Shown here piece by piece: positions 21,980-30,682 of a stretch of DNA of 64,000 nt. The stretch is from Planctomycetota bacterium. GTDB lineage: Bacteria > Planctomycetota > UBA8742 > UBA2392. The notes under the pieces were generated by a model. The model saw only the letters and a list, made by a program, of their open reading frames with translations, made no database searches and had not been told where the DNA came from. How positions within the stretch are numbered: position 1 is the stretch's first letter; each line of letters starts with the position of its first letter. Both the position numbers and the translations under genes were made by a program. Where the stretch lies: positions 1 through 64,000 of the forward strand of contig JADZFR010000056.1 of NCBI GenBank assembly GCA_020849795.1, in the 5' to 3' direction.

Positions 21980-22427
21980 GGTCCGCGCTGCCTTTCTTTT
22001 CGCCCTCAACCGCGATCACACGCAGCTTTTCGTACTGGAATGAAATGCTCTCGGTCATGCCAAAGCCCGGCGCCATGTCGGCCCCGTTCGGAAAAACCGA
22101 GCTGATCGTCGCGTTGACCATTTCGATGTTCATACGAAAGACCTCAATGCCGTCTTTCTCGGCCACCAGTTCCAGGCCCACGCTGTGCAGCGCCTCGCCC
22201 GTGGCGCAAAGCCGCATCAGCACCGGGGTAGCGGCGTCGGACTGGCGGAACACGGTCACGTCGTAAAGGTTGGCGCGGCGCGGCTGCCCGCTGCTCAGGG
22301 GCTCGGCGTGCACGCCCAGGCTGCACGATTGCAGCGGAAAGCGCGAGGGAACAGCATCAGTTGGCCGCAGGTAGCGGTCGAAGTCGGCGATCTTGAAAGA
22401 CCACTTCTTGATTGGCTCATCGCTCAT
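21960..22427 (-). CDS. Hcp-like (type VI secretion tube family) protein, orphan copy
   Basis: The 155-residue product has the layout of Hcp: the middle part (DAATPVLMRLCATGEALHSV) matches the segment of Hcp around its conserved Thr-Pro-x-Leu helix, and the C-terminal part (MNIEMVNATISSV, then TESISFQYEKLRV) matches the beta-strand pair that closes the Hcp barrel. It lies 38 bp downstream of smpB on the same strand, about 34 kb from the T6SS locus with its own canonical hcp. It may be a variant tube protein, an effector adaptor, or a paralogue with another role. Assignment is by pattern reading, not by search. Confidence 0.6.
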   Translation of the reverse strand: MSDEPIKKWSFKIADFDRYLRPTDAVPSRFPLQSCSLGVHAEPLSSGQPRRANLYDVTVFRQSDAATPVLMRLCATGEALHSVGLELVAEKDGIEVFRMNIEMVNATISSVFPNGADMAPGFGMTESISFQYEKLRVIAVEGEKKGSADLTPQRP

Positions 22428-22465
22428 GCGATCCCTCAGAGCTGCGGACTCATCATTCTACCCCA

Positions 22466-22957
22466 TCAATGTTTGACGCGCCGGGCAATCTCGCGCTTGG
22501 CCTGCTTCTCTTTCAGTGATTCCCGTTTGTCATACAGCTTTTTGCCCTTGCACACACCCAGCTCGATCTTTGCAAAGCCGTTCCGGAAGTAGACGCTCAA
22601 CGGAATGAGCGTCAGGCCCTGTTCTTTCAGTGTCTGCCGCATGCGCAGAATTTCGCGCTTGTGCAGCAGCAGCACACGCTTGCGTTTGGGTTCGTGTCGC
22701 TCGATCTGGTTGCCGGCGTTCCATTCCGGGATCTGCAGGTTGAACAACCAGGCTGCGTACTTCTTGCGGTCAACCATGGCGTAGGCGTCGCTGATCACGC
22801 AGTGGCCGGCGCGCAATGACTTGACCTCGGCGCCCAGCAGCTTCAGCCCGGCCTCGAAGCGGTCCATGACGTGATAGTCATGGAATGCGCGCCGGTTCGT
22901 CGCGACGACCTTGCGCCCATCCGACTCGGACTTGTCCGCTTTTCCGGCCTTGGCCAT
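22466..22957 (-). CDS. smpB: SsrA-binding protein SmpB
   Basis: Binds tmRNA and carries it to stalled ribosomes in trans-translation. The 163-residue product has the family signature in order: NRRAFHDYHVMDRFEAGLKLLGAEVKSLR split over two strands, IS(D)AYAMV, then PKRKRVLLLHKREI and the basic C-terminal helix GVCKGKKLYDKRE...AKREIARR that reaches the decoding centre. No ssrA gene is seen nearby. A TAACGT box lies 6 nt before its ATG. Confidence 0.96.
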   Translation of the reverse strand: MAKAGKADKSESDGRKVVATNRRAFHDYHVMDRFEAGLKLLGAEVKSLRAGHCVISDAYAMVDRKKYAAWLFNLQIPEWNAGNQIERHEPKRKRVLLLHKREILRMRQTLKEQGLTLIPLSVYFRNGFAKIELGVCKGKKLYDKRESLKEKQAKREIARRVKH

Positions 22958-22969
22958 GGCGAGACGTTA
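22958..22969 (-). promoter_or_regulatory. Leaderless-type -10 box of smpB
   Basis: On the minus strand TAACGT (22969-22964) then ctcgcc then the smpB ATG. The 6-nt distance excludes a normal ribosome binding site. Confidence 0.4.
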
Positions 22970-22999
22970 ACGGGACGCGGTTGCAGGCGTAAGGGCGTG

Positions 23000-23971
23000 T
23001 CACTTGCCCAGGCTGGGCGGAAAGATCCCGTCGAGCTTCCTGGAGACCTCTTCGGTGATCTGCACCTTCAATGCGTCCAGGTTTGCCTTCAGCTGTTCCA
23101 GCCGCGTCGCGCCCGTGATCACGCTGCTCACGCCTCTTTGCGCAAGGCACCAGGCAATCGCCAGCTGTGCCCGGGTAACACCCAACTCGTCGGCAACAGA
23201 CTTGAACTTCTTCACGCGTTCTTTGGCGTCTTCGGTCAGGTACGCGTTGCGCAGGTTTTCGCTGCGCCACAGTCTGGTACCTTCGGGCAGTTCTGTGTCG
23301 TACTTGCCGCTCAGCAGGCCGCTTGCCAGTGGGCTCCACGTCACCAGTCCCATGCCGGCTTGCTCGGCGGTCGGCTGTACGTCGGTATGGAAGCGCCTGC
23401 GCGACAGCAGATTGAGTTGCGGCTGCTCGACGCGCGGCGGGTGAGCCAGCCACTCGCGCGCGCTCTGGTGGGCAGCGCGAATCGTGTCGCCGTCAAATTC
23501 GCTGGTTCCCCAGTACAGCACCTTGCCCTGGCGTATCAGTTGGTCCATGGCGAGTACGGTCTCTTCGACGGGTGTTTCGGCGTCGGGCCGGTGGCAGAAG
23601 TAGAGGTCAACGTACTCGGTGCCGATGCGTTTGAGTGACTTGTCGATGCTTTCGATGATGTGCTTGCGGCTTAGTCCCTTGTCGTTGACGTCGTCGCTCA
23701 TCGGCCAATAGCACTTGGTGCTGATGACAAGTTCGTGGCGCGGAAACTCGGCAAAGACTTTGCCCATGGCGCGTTCGGCTTCACCTTTTTCGTAGATGTC
23801 ACTGATGTCGAAGAAGTTCACGCCCTGCTCATAGGCGTGAGTGATGATCGCCTTGACCGTGTCCTCGGCCTTTACGCTGGCGCCGTAGGTCGTCCAACCG
23901 CCCAGGCTGATGGCGCTGAGCTTCAATCCGCTGCGACCCATCGGCCGGTACTGCATGTCTTTGTGGAACAT
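23000..23971 (-). CDS. Aldo/keto reductase
   Basis: NAD(P)H-dependent oxidoreductase with a TIM-barrel fold. The 323-residue product has the catalytic tetrad: Asp and Tyr in FFDISDIYEKGEAE, Lys in VISTKCYW, and His in YFCHRPD. The C-terminal cofactor loop VITGATRLEQLKANLDAL is also typical. Closest in style to the potassium-channel beta-subunit/YghZ group of this superfamily. The ATG at 23971 has GGAGG at good spacing; an extension upstream is a reading-frame artefact. The substrate is unknown. It is divergent from the TPR gene. Confidence 0.92.
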   Translation of the reverse strand: MFHKDMQYRPMGRSGLKLSAISLGGWTTYGASVKAEDTVKAIITHAYEQGVNFFDISDIYEKGEAERAMGKVFAEFPRHELVISTKCYWPMSDDVNDKGLSRKHIIESIDKSLKRIGTEYVDLYFCHRPDAETPVEETVLAMDQLIRQGKVLYWGTSEFDGDTIRAAHQSAREWLAHPPRVEQPQLNLLSRRRFHTDVQPTAEQAGMGLVTWSPLASGLLSGKYDTELPEGTRLWRSENLRNAYLTEDAKERVKKFKSVADELGVTRAQLAIAWCLAQRGVSSVITGATRLEQLKANLDALKVQITEEVSRKLDGIFPPSLGK

Positions 23972-24056
23972 AGAAGCCTCCGCCAGCAACTTAGCGATAA
24001 GGCGAACAAGGGAAACAGTCCTTTCGGAAGAACCGTGATCAGCCGGCTTTGCCTGA

Positions 24057-24069
24057 TACACTGCGCGCC
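24057..24069 (+). promoter_or_regulatory. Leaderless-type -10 box of the TPR gene
   Basis: TACACT (24057-24062), then gcgcgcc, then ATG at 24070. The seven bases between box and start are identical to those before nuoH. Confidence 0.45.
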
Positions 24070-25551
24070 ATGCATGCCGAAGTTGCCTATCTCTTCCGCC
24101 ACGCGCTGCTGCGTGATGCTGCCTATGCATTGCAGACGCCGCGTGACCGCGCGCGCCTTCACACATTGGTGGTCGATGTAGTCGAGGCGGCCTTCGACGA
24201 GGGCGAAATTGCCAGGGTGGCCGCGGACCTTGCAGACCACCTGCATTCCGCGCAGGAGATGCGGTCCACCACCAACCTGCGGGAGTTGAGGGCCCTTGCC
24301 GATCGTGAACTGCGGTTCCTCAATATCGCCGCGCGTCACGCCAAGGGTAGATACTGGAACCGCGAGACCGTGGCGCTGTGGGACCGTGTTGCGGGCCACG
24401 GCGCAGCCAGCGCCCCTGACCGGACCAATGCCCTGCTTGAGGCAGGCCAGGTACTGGCGCACAGCGGGTCGCTGGAAGCAGCGCGTGAGCGCTTTGATCA
24501 GGCACTGAGCCTTGCCACGGCCGAAGGACTACGCAACGAGGCGGGACATGCGCTGCGCGGCATCGGTATCACCTTTGCCCAGACCTCGGGCCCGGTGTTT
24601 GCCCTGCCCTGGGTGGAGCGCGCACTGGTCGCGTTTCGGGAAGCCGGCAATCGAACCGGCGAGGGGCTGGCGCTGAGCAACCTGGCGCAGCTGCACCGCA
24701 GCACAAGCCACCCCGAAGAGACACTGGTTCGCATGCGCGAGGCGCGCGTGGTGCAGCGCGCAGCCGGCGACCGAAAGGGCGAGGGCTCCACCGTGAACAA
24801 CCTCGCCAACGTGCTGAAAGACGTGGGGCGCCGCGAAGAGGCTGAAGCCACCTACCAGGAGGGACTGCAGATTGCCCGCAGTTGCGGCGACCTGCAGCTT
24901 GAAGCTACGCTCACCGGCAACCTGTCGGCCCTGTACCGCGACTGGCGGCGCTTTGGCGACGCCGACCGCGAGAACCTGCACGCGCTTGAACTGGCACATC
25001 AGTGCGGCGACCTGCGTGCCGTGGCGGTTGGACTCACGAACCGCGCAATGCTGATGGCTGCCGCCGGCAGACACGAGGCTGCCATTGAGGCTTACGCCAC
25101 CGCGATCAGCGCGCTCCGCGACGCCGGCGACCGCATGTGGCAGGGCCTCGCCCTGCTGAACCTGGGGCTGCTGCACAGCCAGTTGCAGCAGTTCAAAGAG
25201 GCAGAACCCGCGCTTCTCAATGCACTGTCCGTCTTCAGTGGAATGCGTGAGCGGGGATCCGAGGGCGTAGCCCGCGGCGCGCTGGCCGATGTCTATGCCG
25301 CGACTGCGCGCGCGCAGCAGGCCGACGATGCGTACAAATCCGCACTGGCACTGCTGGAGCAGGCGGGCCAACTTGACCAGGAGGCGGATTTCCGCGGGCA
25401 CTATGCCGTGTGGCTGCGCGGTCAGGGCGTCAACGGGCCAGCCGACGCCCAGTTCACGCGCGCCCTTGCGGCGTACGAGAAAATCAACGACAGCCGGGGA
25501 GCTGAAAAGCTGCGCCAACGCTGGGACGAGGTCAGTTCAGGACTTACTTGA
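24070..25551 (+). CDS. TPR-repeat protein resembling the C-terminal half of AAA/adenylate-cyclase-type regulators
   Basis: The 493-residue product begins with [20 protein letters not shown], a segment found in the winged-helix region just after the ATPase domain of large bacterial regulators (protein kinase, SARP or adenylate-cyclase ATPases). It then has about eight tetratricopeptide repeats ([20 protein letters not shown] and similar units at 34-40-residue spacing), used for protein binding. The kinase or ATPase N-terminal half normally attached to this module is missing, and there is no frame for it upstream because the divergent aldo/keto reductase starts 98 bp away. It could be a stand-alone adaptor or a truncated gene. 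Confidence 0.75.
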   Translation: MHAEVAYLFRHALLRDAAYALQTPRDRARLHTLVVDVVEAAFDEGEIARVAADLADHLHSAQEMRSTTNLRELRALADRELRFLNIAARHAKGRYWNRETVALWDRVAGHGAASAPDRTNALLEAGQVLAHSGSLEAARERFDQALSLATAEGLRNEAGHALRGIGITFAQTSGPVFALPWVERALVAFREAGNRTGEGLALSNLAQLHRSTSHPEETLVRMREARVVQRAAGDRKGEGSTVNNLANVLKDVGRREEAEATYQEGLQIARSCGDLQLEATLTGNLSALYRDWRRFGDADRENLHALELAHQCGDLRAVAVGLTNRAMLMAAAGRHEAAIEAYATAISALRDAGDRMWQGLALLNLGLLHSQLQQFKEAEPALLNALSVFSGMRERGSEGVARGALADVYAATARAQQADDAYKSALALLEQAGQLDQEADFRGHYAVWLRGQGVNGPADAQFTRALAAYEKINDSRGAEKLRQRWDEVSSGLT

Positions 25552-25597
25552 CCCCGTTGCCATGCCCGGCTGGGCCGCAGAATTTGCCGTCGACCGC

Positions 25598-25625
25598 TTG
25601 ACCTTGTGGATTCCGTGGGTACTGT
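25598..25625 (+). promoter_or_regulatory. Candidate promoter of rplU-rpmA
   Basis: TTGACC (25598-25603), a 16-nt spacer and TACTGT (25620-25625), about 80 nt before rplU. Confidence 0.4.
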
Positions 25626-25706
25626 TTTCGGCCCGGTTCAGGCGTTGGGCTTAGCGCGGCACTGCCGCCCCCAGCGCTTACCGAGAGACGCACAGAAAGA
25701 GAAGTC

Positions 25707-26021
25707 ATGTACGCAATCATTGCCGACGGTGGACGCCAGTACCGCCTTGAGAAGGGGATGGAGTTCAAGCTTGACCGGCTTGAACAGAAGCCCGGCAGCA
25801 AGATCACATTGAGCGACGTGCTGCTGGTTGCCAACGGCGACAGCGTCAAGGTGGGCGCGCCCAAGGTTGCGGGCGCCAGCGTTGAAGTGGAAGTGATCAG
25901 CGAGGTCAAGGACAAGAAGACAATCGCCTTCACATACCGCCGCCGCAAAGCCAACAGCAAGCGCAAGCGCGGCCATCGCCAGCGCCACACCCTGGTCAAG
26001 GTCACGGACATCAAGGGATAA
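25707..26021 (+). CDS. rplU: 50S ribosomal protein L21
   Basis: The 104-residue product begins [18 protein letters not shown] and ends with the basic [16 protein letters not shown], both typical of L21, which binds 23S rRNA near L20. The ATG has GAAAGAG upstream. It is followed 51 bp later by rpmA, the order conserved in most bacteria. The usual third gene, obgE, is absent here. Confidence 0.98.
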   Translation: MYAIIADGGRQYRLEKGMEFKLDRLEQKPGSKITLSDVLLVANGDSVKVGAPKVAGASVEVEVISEVKDKKTIAFTYRRRKANSKRKRGHRQRHTLVKVTDIKG

Positions 26022-26072
26022 CTGAACTGGACGCGGCGACGAACACGTCGCCCACAAAAGCGGAAGAAAGTC

Positions 26073-26324
26073 ATGGCACACAAAAAAGGCGGCGGCAGCA
26101 CAGCAAACGGTCGCGACAGTAACCCCAAGTATCGGGGCCTCAAGCGCGCCGGCGGTGAGTTTGTCCGCGCCGGCAACATCCTGATTCGGCAAAAGGGCAC
26201 GCGCTTCCACCCCGGCAAGAACGTCGGGATGGGTCGCGACTTCACGTTGTTCGCCCTGTGTGACGGCACCATGTGTTTCTCGGGAACGACCCGGAAAAAG
26301 GTGAACGTCCAACCTGCTGCATAG
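26073..26324 (+). CDS. rpmA: 50S ribosomal protein L27
   Basis: The 83-residue product begins [16 protein letters not shown] and has the YRGLKRAGG and [14 protein letters not shown] motifs of L27, whose N terminus reaches the peptidyl transferase centre. The N terminus is directly MAHKKG, without the cleavable extension seen in Firmicutes. A strong terminator follows. Confidence 0.98.
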   Translation: MAHKKGGGSTANGRDSNPKYRGLKRAGGEFVRAGNILIRQKGTRFHPGKNVGMGRDFTLFALCDGTMCFSGTTRKKVNVQPAA

Positions 26325-26346
26325 CCTCAACTTGGAACGATCATCA

Positions 26347-26380
26347 CGCCCGGGTCCGAAAGACCCGGGCGTTTTGTTTT
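26347..26380 (+). terminator. Rho-independent terminator of rplU-rpmA
   Basis: Perfect 10-bp stem cgcccgggtc (26347-26356) and gacccgggcg (26362-26371), loop cgaaa, then ttttgtttt. Confidence 0.92.
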
Positions 26381-26495
26381 GCTTGGCACAAACGGGGGGT
26401 AGCATGCGAATGCGATGTAACTGATCACCTGCGAGTCCAGAAACTGATGTGTGTCTAACTGACGGCGGCAAGACCGCCAAACCGGAGAAGAAGCC

Positions 26496-27149
26496 ATGAC
26501 CGAAGCAACCGAGTACCGCGGGATCCCCCGCATCGGCGACAAAGCGCCGGACTTCGAAGCCATCACAACCGAGGGCAACCTCAAATTCAGCGAGTGGAAG
26601 GGCGACAAGTGGGCTGTCCTGTTCAGCCACCCCGCTGACTTCACGCCCGTTTGCAGCACCGAGCTGACCGAGTTCGCGCGCCGCAGCAAAGAGTTTGACG
26701 GCTTGAACACCAAGCTGATCGGGCTGAGCATCGACAGCATTCACAGCCATCTGGCCTGGCGCGAGAACCTGAAGAAGATCCTCGACGTCGAAATCAATTA
26801 CCCGTTGATCGCCGACCTGAACACCGCCGTGGCCCAGAAGTTCGGGCTGCTGCACCCCAACGAAAGCCAGACCGCCACGGTGCGGGCTGTGTTCGTGATC
26901 GACCCCAAGCAGACGGTGCGGGCGATCATCTACTACCCGCTGAACGTCGGCCGCAACATTGATGAAGTCGTGCGCCTGGTGCAGGCCCTGCAGACCACTG
27001 ACAAGCACAGCGTCGCGGCGCCGGTCAACTGGAAGCCCGGCGACAAGGTCATCGTGCCGCCGCCCAAGACGGTCAAGGACGTGGCCGAGCGCCGGAGCCA
27101 CAAAGAGTATGAGCAAGTTGACTTCTACTTGAACAAGAAGTCCCTGTAA
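26496..27149 (+). CDS. 1-Cys peroxiredoxin (Prx6 type)
   Basis: Thiol peroxidase that reduces hydrogen peroxide and organic peroxides. The 217-residue product has the active-site motif HPADFTPVCSTE with the peroxidatic Cys53, which is the only cysteine in the protein, so it belongs to the 1-Cys/Prx6 group and needs an outside thiol for recycling. The family C-terminal arm (NWKPGDKVIVPPP and EYEQVDFYLNKK) is intact. A GGAG sequence precedes the ATG. It is a single-gene unit between two terminators. Confidence 0.95.
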   Translation: MTEATEYRGIPRIGDKAPDFEAITTEGNLKFSEWKGDKWAVLFSHPADFTPVCSTELTEFARRSKEFDGLNTKLIGLSIDSIHSHLAWRENLKKILDVEINYPLIADLNTAVAQKFGLLHPNESQTATVRAVFVIDPKQTVRAIIYYPLNVGRNIDEVVRLVQALQTTDKHSVAAPVNWKPGDKVIVPPPKTVKDVAERRSHKEYEQVDFYLNKKSL

Positions 27150-27181
27150 CAAGCCCGGGCCCATGCCCCGGGTGAGCAATC

Positions 27182-27210
27182 AAGGGCGGCCCTCAAGGGG
27201 CCGCCCTTTT
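27182..27210 (+). terminator. Terminator of the peroxiredoxin gene
   Basis: Perfect 11-bp stem aagggcggccc (27182-27192) and gggccgccctt (27198-27208) with a 5-base loop, ending in tttt. Confidence 0.9.
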
Positions 27211-27280
27211 GCTTTGACCGTGGGCGTTGCGGCCCTATGTTGTCCTCGCTTACGAACAGACTCTGAAACAGGAAAGCAAC

Positions 27281-27751
27281 ATGAAGACATGTATGGCGGT
27301 GATGTGTGCGCTCTTGATCGCGCTGTTTGGCCTGTCGGCCTGCGGCGGCGGTAACGACACCAACAGCAGCAACAGTGGCGCTACCAATAGCAGCAACAAT
27401 GGCACCACCAAAGAAGCCGACAAGCCCAAGACCCCGGCTGAAGAACGCCAGGCCGTGGCCAACAAGATGGCCGCCGCCGCCGAGGCAATGGATGACGCAG
27501 CGCTGAAGGACCTGTTTCTGCCCGAAGAGCACGCGAACGCAGAAAAGCGCATCGGCAGCGGGTGGCGCAAGATGAAGGACGAAGGCTTTACCGTCAAGGC
27601 AAAGACCCCGACGATTGAAGAGAAGGATGGCAAGTTCTTCGCCACCTTCTCCATGACCGTTACCTACAAGGACGGCACGACAGAAGACGACACCAAGACG
27701 CTGGCAATCGTCGAAAAAGAAGGCAAGTACTACATGAGTTTCCAGCGCTAG
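27281..27751 (+). CDS. Small lipoprotein, unknown function (paralogue of the next gene)
   Basis: The 156-residue product has a signal peptide with lipobox LSAC (Cys21), a Gly/Asn/Ser-rich linker (residues 22-45) and a compact C-terminal domain of about 100 residues that ends in strands such as DGKFFATFSMTVTYKDGTTED and EGKYYMSFQR (each part seen separately). The domain resembles the NTF2-like or DUF4878-like folds of small lipoproteins, but the match is weak. AGGAAAG precedes the ATG at 27281. The next gene has the same plan, so the two are probably tandem duplicates. Confidence 0.75.
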   Translation: MKTCMAVMCALLIALFGLSACGGGNDTNSSNSGATNSSNNGTTKEADKPKTPAEERQAVANKMAAAAEAMDDAALKDLFLPEEHANAEKRIGSGWRKMKDEGFTVKAKTPTIEEKDGKFFATFSMTVTYKDGTTEDDTKTLAIVEKEGKYYMSFQR

Positions 27752-27763
27752 CCGCGCAAACCC

Positions 27764-27793
27764 GCACGGGACCGGCGTAAAGCCGGTCCCGTT
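27764..27793 (+). terminator. Terminator between the two lipoprotein genes
   Basis: Perfect 11-bp stem acgggaccggc (27764-27774) and gccggtcccgt (27780-27790), loop gtaaa, followed by ttgcttt. The two lipoprotein genes are therefore separate transcription units. Confidence 0.88.
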
Positions 27794-27856
27794 TGCTTTG
27801 CCTTGGTGCGCGGGCCGGATATGCTGGCTGGACATCAATCACGAAAGGGCAGACCC

Positions 27857-28363
27857 ATGAGACTATGCGCCGCTACGCTGTGCCTTGCTGCTTTTCTGCT
27901 TGCCGGCTGTGGAGCAAACGGCACGGGTGGCACGGGGGGCGGCTCTGGCGGCGGCGCTGGCAGCAACGCCGGTTCGAATTCCGCAGGCAATGAATCCGCG
28001 GCGGACAACGCAGACTCAGGCTCCAATGATCCCGCTGGCGCCACAGACAGCGGCAAGCGCGACACGCAGGTGGCGGCGCTGGTCAAGGCGTTTCGTGACC
28101 TGAACGAGAAGTCTGTTCTCGACCTGTTCCACCCCGACCACAAGAAGCTGGCCGAGGAACGCATGACTGGCGGCTTCAAGAAGATTCGCGACGCTAAAGG
28201 TGAGTGGCTGGTCGAGACCAAGCCGATCGCCGAGAAAGACGGCAAGTACATCGTTGAGGCCACGATGACCATCAAAGAGCCGGGCCAGAACCACTCCGGC
28301 ATGAAGCGCTCGCTTGAGTTGGTGCTGCACAGCGGCAAGTGGCTGTTCAAGTTCTATCCCTAG
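27857..28363 (+). CDS. Small lipoprotein, unknown function
   Basis: The 168-residue product has a signal peptide with lipobox LAGC (Cys18), a Gly/Ser/Asn-rich linker (about 40 residues) and a C-terminal domain in the same order as the preceding lipoprotein: helix AALVKAFRDLNEKSVLDLF, a GGFKKIRDAKG turn, and strands EKDGKYIVEATMTI and LELVLHSGKWLFKFYP. AAAGGG precedes the ATG at 27857. Likely exposed at a membrane surface; no function can be assigned. Confidence 0.75.
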   Translation: MRLCAATLCLAAFLLAGCGANGTGGTGGGSGGGAGSNAGSNSAGNESAADNADSGSNDPAGATDSGKRDTQVAALVKAFRDLNEKSVLDLFHPDHKKLAEERMTGGFKKIRDAKGEWLVETKPIAEKDGKYIVEATMTIKEPGQNHSGMKRSLELVLHSGKWLFKFYP

Positions 28364-28472
28364 GAGTACCGGCAGCTTGATGGTTGCGGCGCGGGTTTGC
28401 CCCTCGCGTTATCCGGTTTGCCATTGATAATGAGGCGACTCGACACTGCACCGGAAACCACGGACGCTACAC

Positions 28473-29828
28473 ATGCGCATATTGCTGGCTGACGACGAAC
28501 GCGGCATCCGACTGACGCTTGCCGAAGACCTGGAAGACGCAGGCCACGAGGTCGTTGCCGTTGAAGACGGCGAGCAGGCGATTCGCGAACTCAAGAAAGC
28601 CCGCTTTGACTGCATGATCACCGACCTGGTCATGCCCAAGGTGGACGGCATCAGCCTGCTGCGTTTTGCGCGTGAGCAGGTGCCTGACGTCATCGCCATC
28701 ATGATCACCGGCAACGCAACCGTAGACCGCGCCATGGAGGCGGTACGGCTTGGCGCCAAAGACGTGATCGAAAAACCGTTCAACAATGAACGCGTGGTGC
28801 TGCTGGTCAACAACTACGGCGAAGGCCAGACCACGGGCCGCAAGTACGAACAGCTGGTCCAGGAAGTCAGCACCGAGTTCAAGATTGAGCAGATGGTCGG
28901 CAGCAGCCCGCAGATGAAGCGGCTGTATGAAGACATCAAGACCGTGGCCGAAAGCGACTTCAGCGTGCTGGTGCAGGGCGAAAACGGCACGGGCAAAGAG
29001 GTGATTGCCACCGTGCTGCACCAGTACAGCTCGCGCGTGAAGGGCCCGCTGATCAAGGTCGCGTGCCACGTAAGCAATGTCAACCTGCTCGAGGACGAAC
29101 TGTTTGGCCACGAAACCGGGGCCTACACGGGCGCCACGTCGCGCCGCATCGGCCGCTTTGAGCAAGCCGATGGCGGCACCATCTACCTTGACGACATCGA
29201 CGACATGCCCGTCGACACGCAGGCCAAGCTGCTGCGCGTGCTGCAAGAGCGCGAAATTGAGCGCCTGGGCGCCGACAAACCGATCAAGGTCAACATTCGT
29301 GTCATCGCCAGCACCAAGGTCGACCTGCTCAAGCGCGTCGAGACTGGCGACTTCCGCCGCGACCTTTACCACCGCCTGAACGTGATTGACCTGCACGTGC
29401 CGCCGCTGCGTCAGCGCGAGGGCGACATCCCGATCCTGGTCGAGCATTTCATCAAGCGCTATTGCCCTGACCGCGAGCTGAAAGTCGACCCCGAAGCGTT
29501 GACCGCGCTGGTGCTCTACCCGTGGCCCGGCAATGTACGCGAGCTGCAGCACAGTGTGCAGCGCGCTATCGCCTTCGGCAAAGCCGGCGGCGTGCTGAAG
29601 AAAGAACACTTCCTGCGGGATTACACCGCCGAGTTGCCCCAGGGTGCCGCGACACCCGGCGACGACCGCCGCATGCTGAAAGACGTGGTGGCCGCAGCCG
29701 AGACCGCCCACATCACCAACGTGTTGAAGTTGACCGACGGCAAGATTGAAGAAGCCGCCCAGATTCTCGGCATCAGCCGCAAGAACCTGTGGGAAAAGCG
29801 AAAGCAATACGGCCTTCTGGACGAGTAG
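28473..29828 (+). CDS. Sigma-54-dependent response regulator (NtrC family)
   Basis: The 451-residue product has a receiver domain (acidic pair Asp7-Asp8, phosphoacceptor Asp51 in MITDLVMP, Lys in EKPF), a sigma-54 activation AAA+ domain with Walker A GENGTGKE near residue 169, the sigma-54 contact loop as GAYTGA near 216 (GAFTGA variant), Walker B GGTIYLDDID, and a Fis-type HTH at the C terminus (AAQILGISRKNLWEKRKQYG). The segment between Walker A and GAYTGA, KVACHVSNVNLLEDELFG, departs from the usual N-C-A-A consensus. No histidine kinase gene is adjacent. Its targets may include sigma-54 promoters such as the candidate before hcp. Confidence 0.95.
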   Translation: MRILLADDERGIRLTLAEDLEDAGHEVVAVEDGEQAIRELKKARFDCMITDLVMPKVDGISLLRFAREQVPDVIAIMITGNATVDRAMEAVRLGAKDVIEKPFNNERVVLLVNNYGEGQTTGRKYEQLVQEVSTEFKIEQMVGSSPQMKRLYEDIKTVAESDFSVLVQGENGTGKEVIATVLHQYSSRVKGPLIKVACHVSNVNLLEDELFGHETGAYTGATSRRIGRFEQADGGTIYLDDIDDMPVDTQAKLLRVLQEREIERLGADKPIKVNIRVIASTKVDLLKRVETGDFRRDLYHRLNVIDLHVPPLRQREGDIPILVEHFIKRYCPDRELKVDPEALTALVLYPWPGNVRELQHSVQRAIAFGKAGGVLKKEHFLRDYTAELPQGAATPGDDRRMLKDVVAAAETAHITNVLKLTDGKIEEAAQILGISRKNLWEKRKQYGLLDE

Positions 29829-29860
29829 GCGGCGTGACCCCGATTGCTGATTGAACAGCA

Positions 29861-29941
29861 AATGACCAATCACCAGATCCCAGTCACCAATGAGCAATTG
29901 CCCAAGCCCCATTGGATGCTGGTTGTTGGTCATTGGTCATT
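29861..29941. repeat. Imperfect palindromic repeat (GACCAAT family)
   Basis: Outer arms aatgaccaat (29861-29870) and attggtcatt (29932-29941) are exact complements, and further partial pairing follows inward (ccaat at 29887-29891 with attgg at 29911-29915). It fills the gap between the sigma-54 regulator and ccmB and is related to the palindrome at 7121-7151. Confidence 0.65.
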
Positions 29942-29968
29942 GCGGTTCCCGAGACCTGCGGGGGCGTC

Positions 29969-30667
29969 GTGACCGAGACCGCCCGGCCTGCCGCCGTACC
30001 CGCCTTCGTTGCCCTGCTTCGTCGCGAATTCACGGTCGAGATGCGCACCAAGACCCTGATCACCAGCATGGGCCTGTTCGCCATGCTGTGTGTCGTGATC
30101 TTTGGCCTGGGCGTGAAGGGACTGGCGCTCGACGAGACCTTCCGGCGTTTCGTGCTGGCCGCGTTGTGGGTGTGCACGTGGTTTGCCGCTGTGGTCGGCC
30201 TGAACCGCGCCGCCGCAGCCGACCGCAACAAGAGCTTCTTTTCCGCGTTGATGCTGCTGCCCTTTGACCCTGCGCTGGTCTACCTGGTGCGGCTGGCCTC
30301 GACGCTGGTGTGGCTGGTGATTACGCAGGCGCTGCTCGTGCTGCTGGCTGTGCCGATGCTGAAGTTTGATTTCTTTTCGCAGCCGCTGATGTTTGCGGTG
30401 GCGCTGATGGCCGACGTGGGCATCCTGGCGCTGGGCGTGCTGCTGGCGTCGGCGACGGGGCGCCTGCGCGGCGGTGAGGCGCTGCTTACGATCGCGCTGT
30501 TGCCGGTTACTGTACCGGTGTTTCTGGCCGCGACCGGCGCGACCGAAGCGCTGCACACGGGCAGCGGCGCAGCCGAGGCCTGGCCCTACGTGTTGTTGCT
30601 GGGCGTGTGCGACGCTATGTTTCTGGCGCTGGGCTTGATGCTGTTCGGAAAGCTGAACGAGGGCTAG
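29969..30667 (+). CDS. ccmB: Heme exporter protein CcmB
   Basis: Membrane component of the CcmABCD system for cytochrome c maturation. The 232-residue product starts RREFTVEMRTKTLITSMGLF and has six membrane segments with the conserved SALMLLPFDPALVYLVRL region, typical of CcmB. I start at the GTG at 29969 (with gcggggg upstream), because earlier codons lie in the palindromic repeat. It is followed by ccmC and a ccmD-like gene; the ATPase gene ccmA is not adjacent. The many c-type cytochromes of the act operon would depend on this system. Confidence 0.85.
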   Translation: MTETARPAAVPAFVALLRREFTVEMRTKTLITSMGLFAMLCVVIFGLGVKGLALDETFRRFVLAALWVCTWFAAVVGLNRAAAADRNKSFFSALMLLPFDPALVYLVRLASTLVWLVITQALLVLLAVPMLKFDFFSQPLMFAVALMADVGILALGVLLASATGRLRGGEALLTIALLPVTVPVFLAATGATEALHTGSGAAEAWPYVLLLGVCDAMFLALGLMLFGKLNEG

Positions 30668-30682
30668 ACCCGGCCGGGAACC

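Noticed and set aside
23972..24166. N-terminal extension of the aldo/keto reductase frame
   Set aside because: The extra 65 codons are antisense to the TPR gene and its promoter, and a good GGAGG sequence precedes the downstream ATG.
26388..26403. TGGCAC before the peroxiredoxin gene as a -24 box
   Set aside because: No TTGC or GC at the required -12 spacing.
25638..27179. 513-codon minus-strand frame across rplU, rpmA and the peroxiredoxin gene
   Set aside because: It runs through two terminators and three certain genes in antisense and has no domain.
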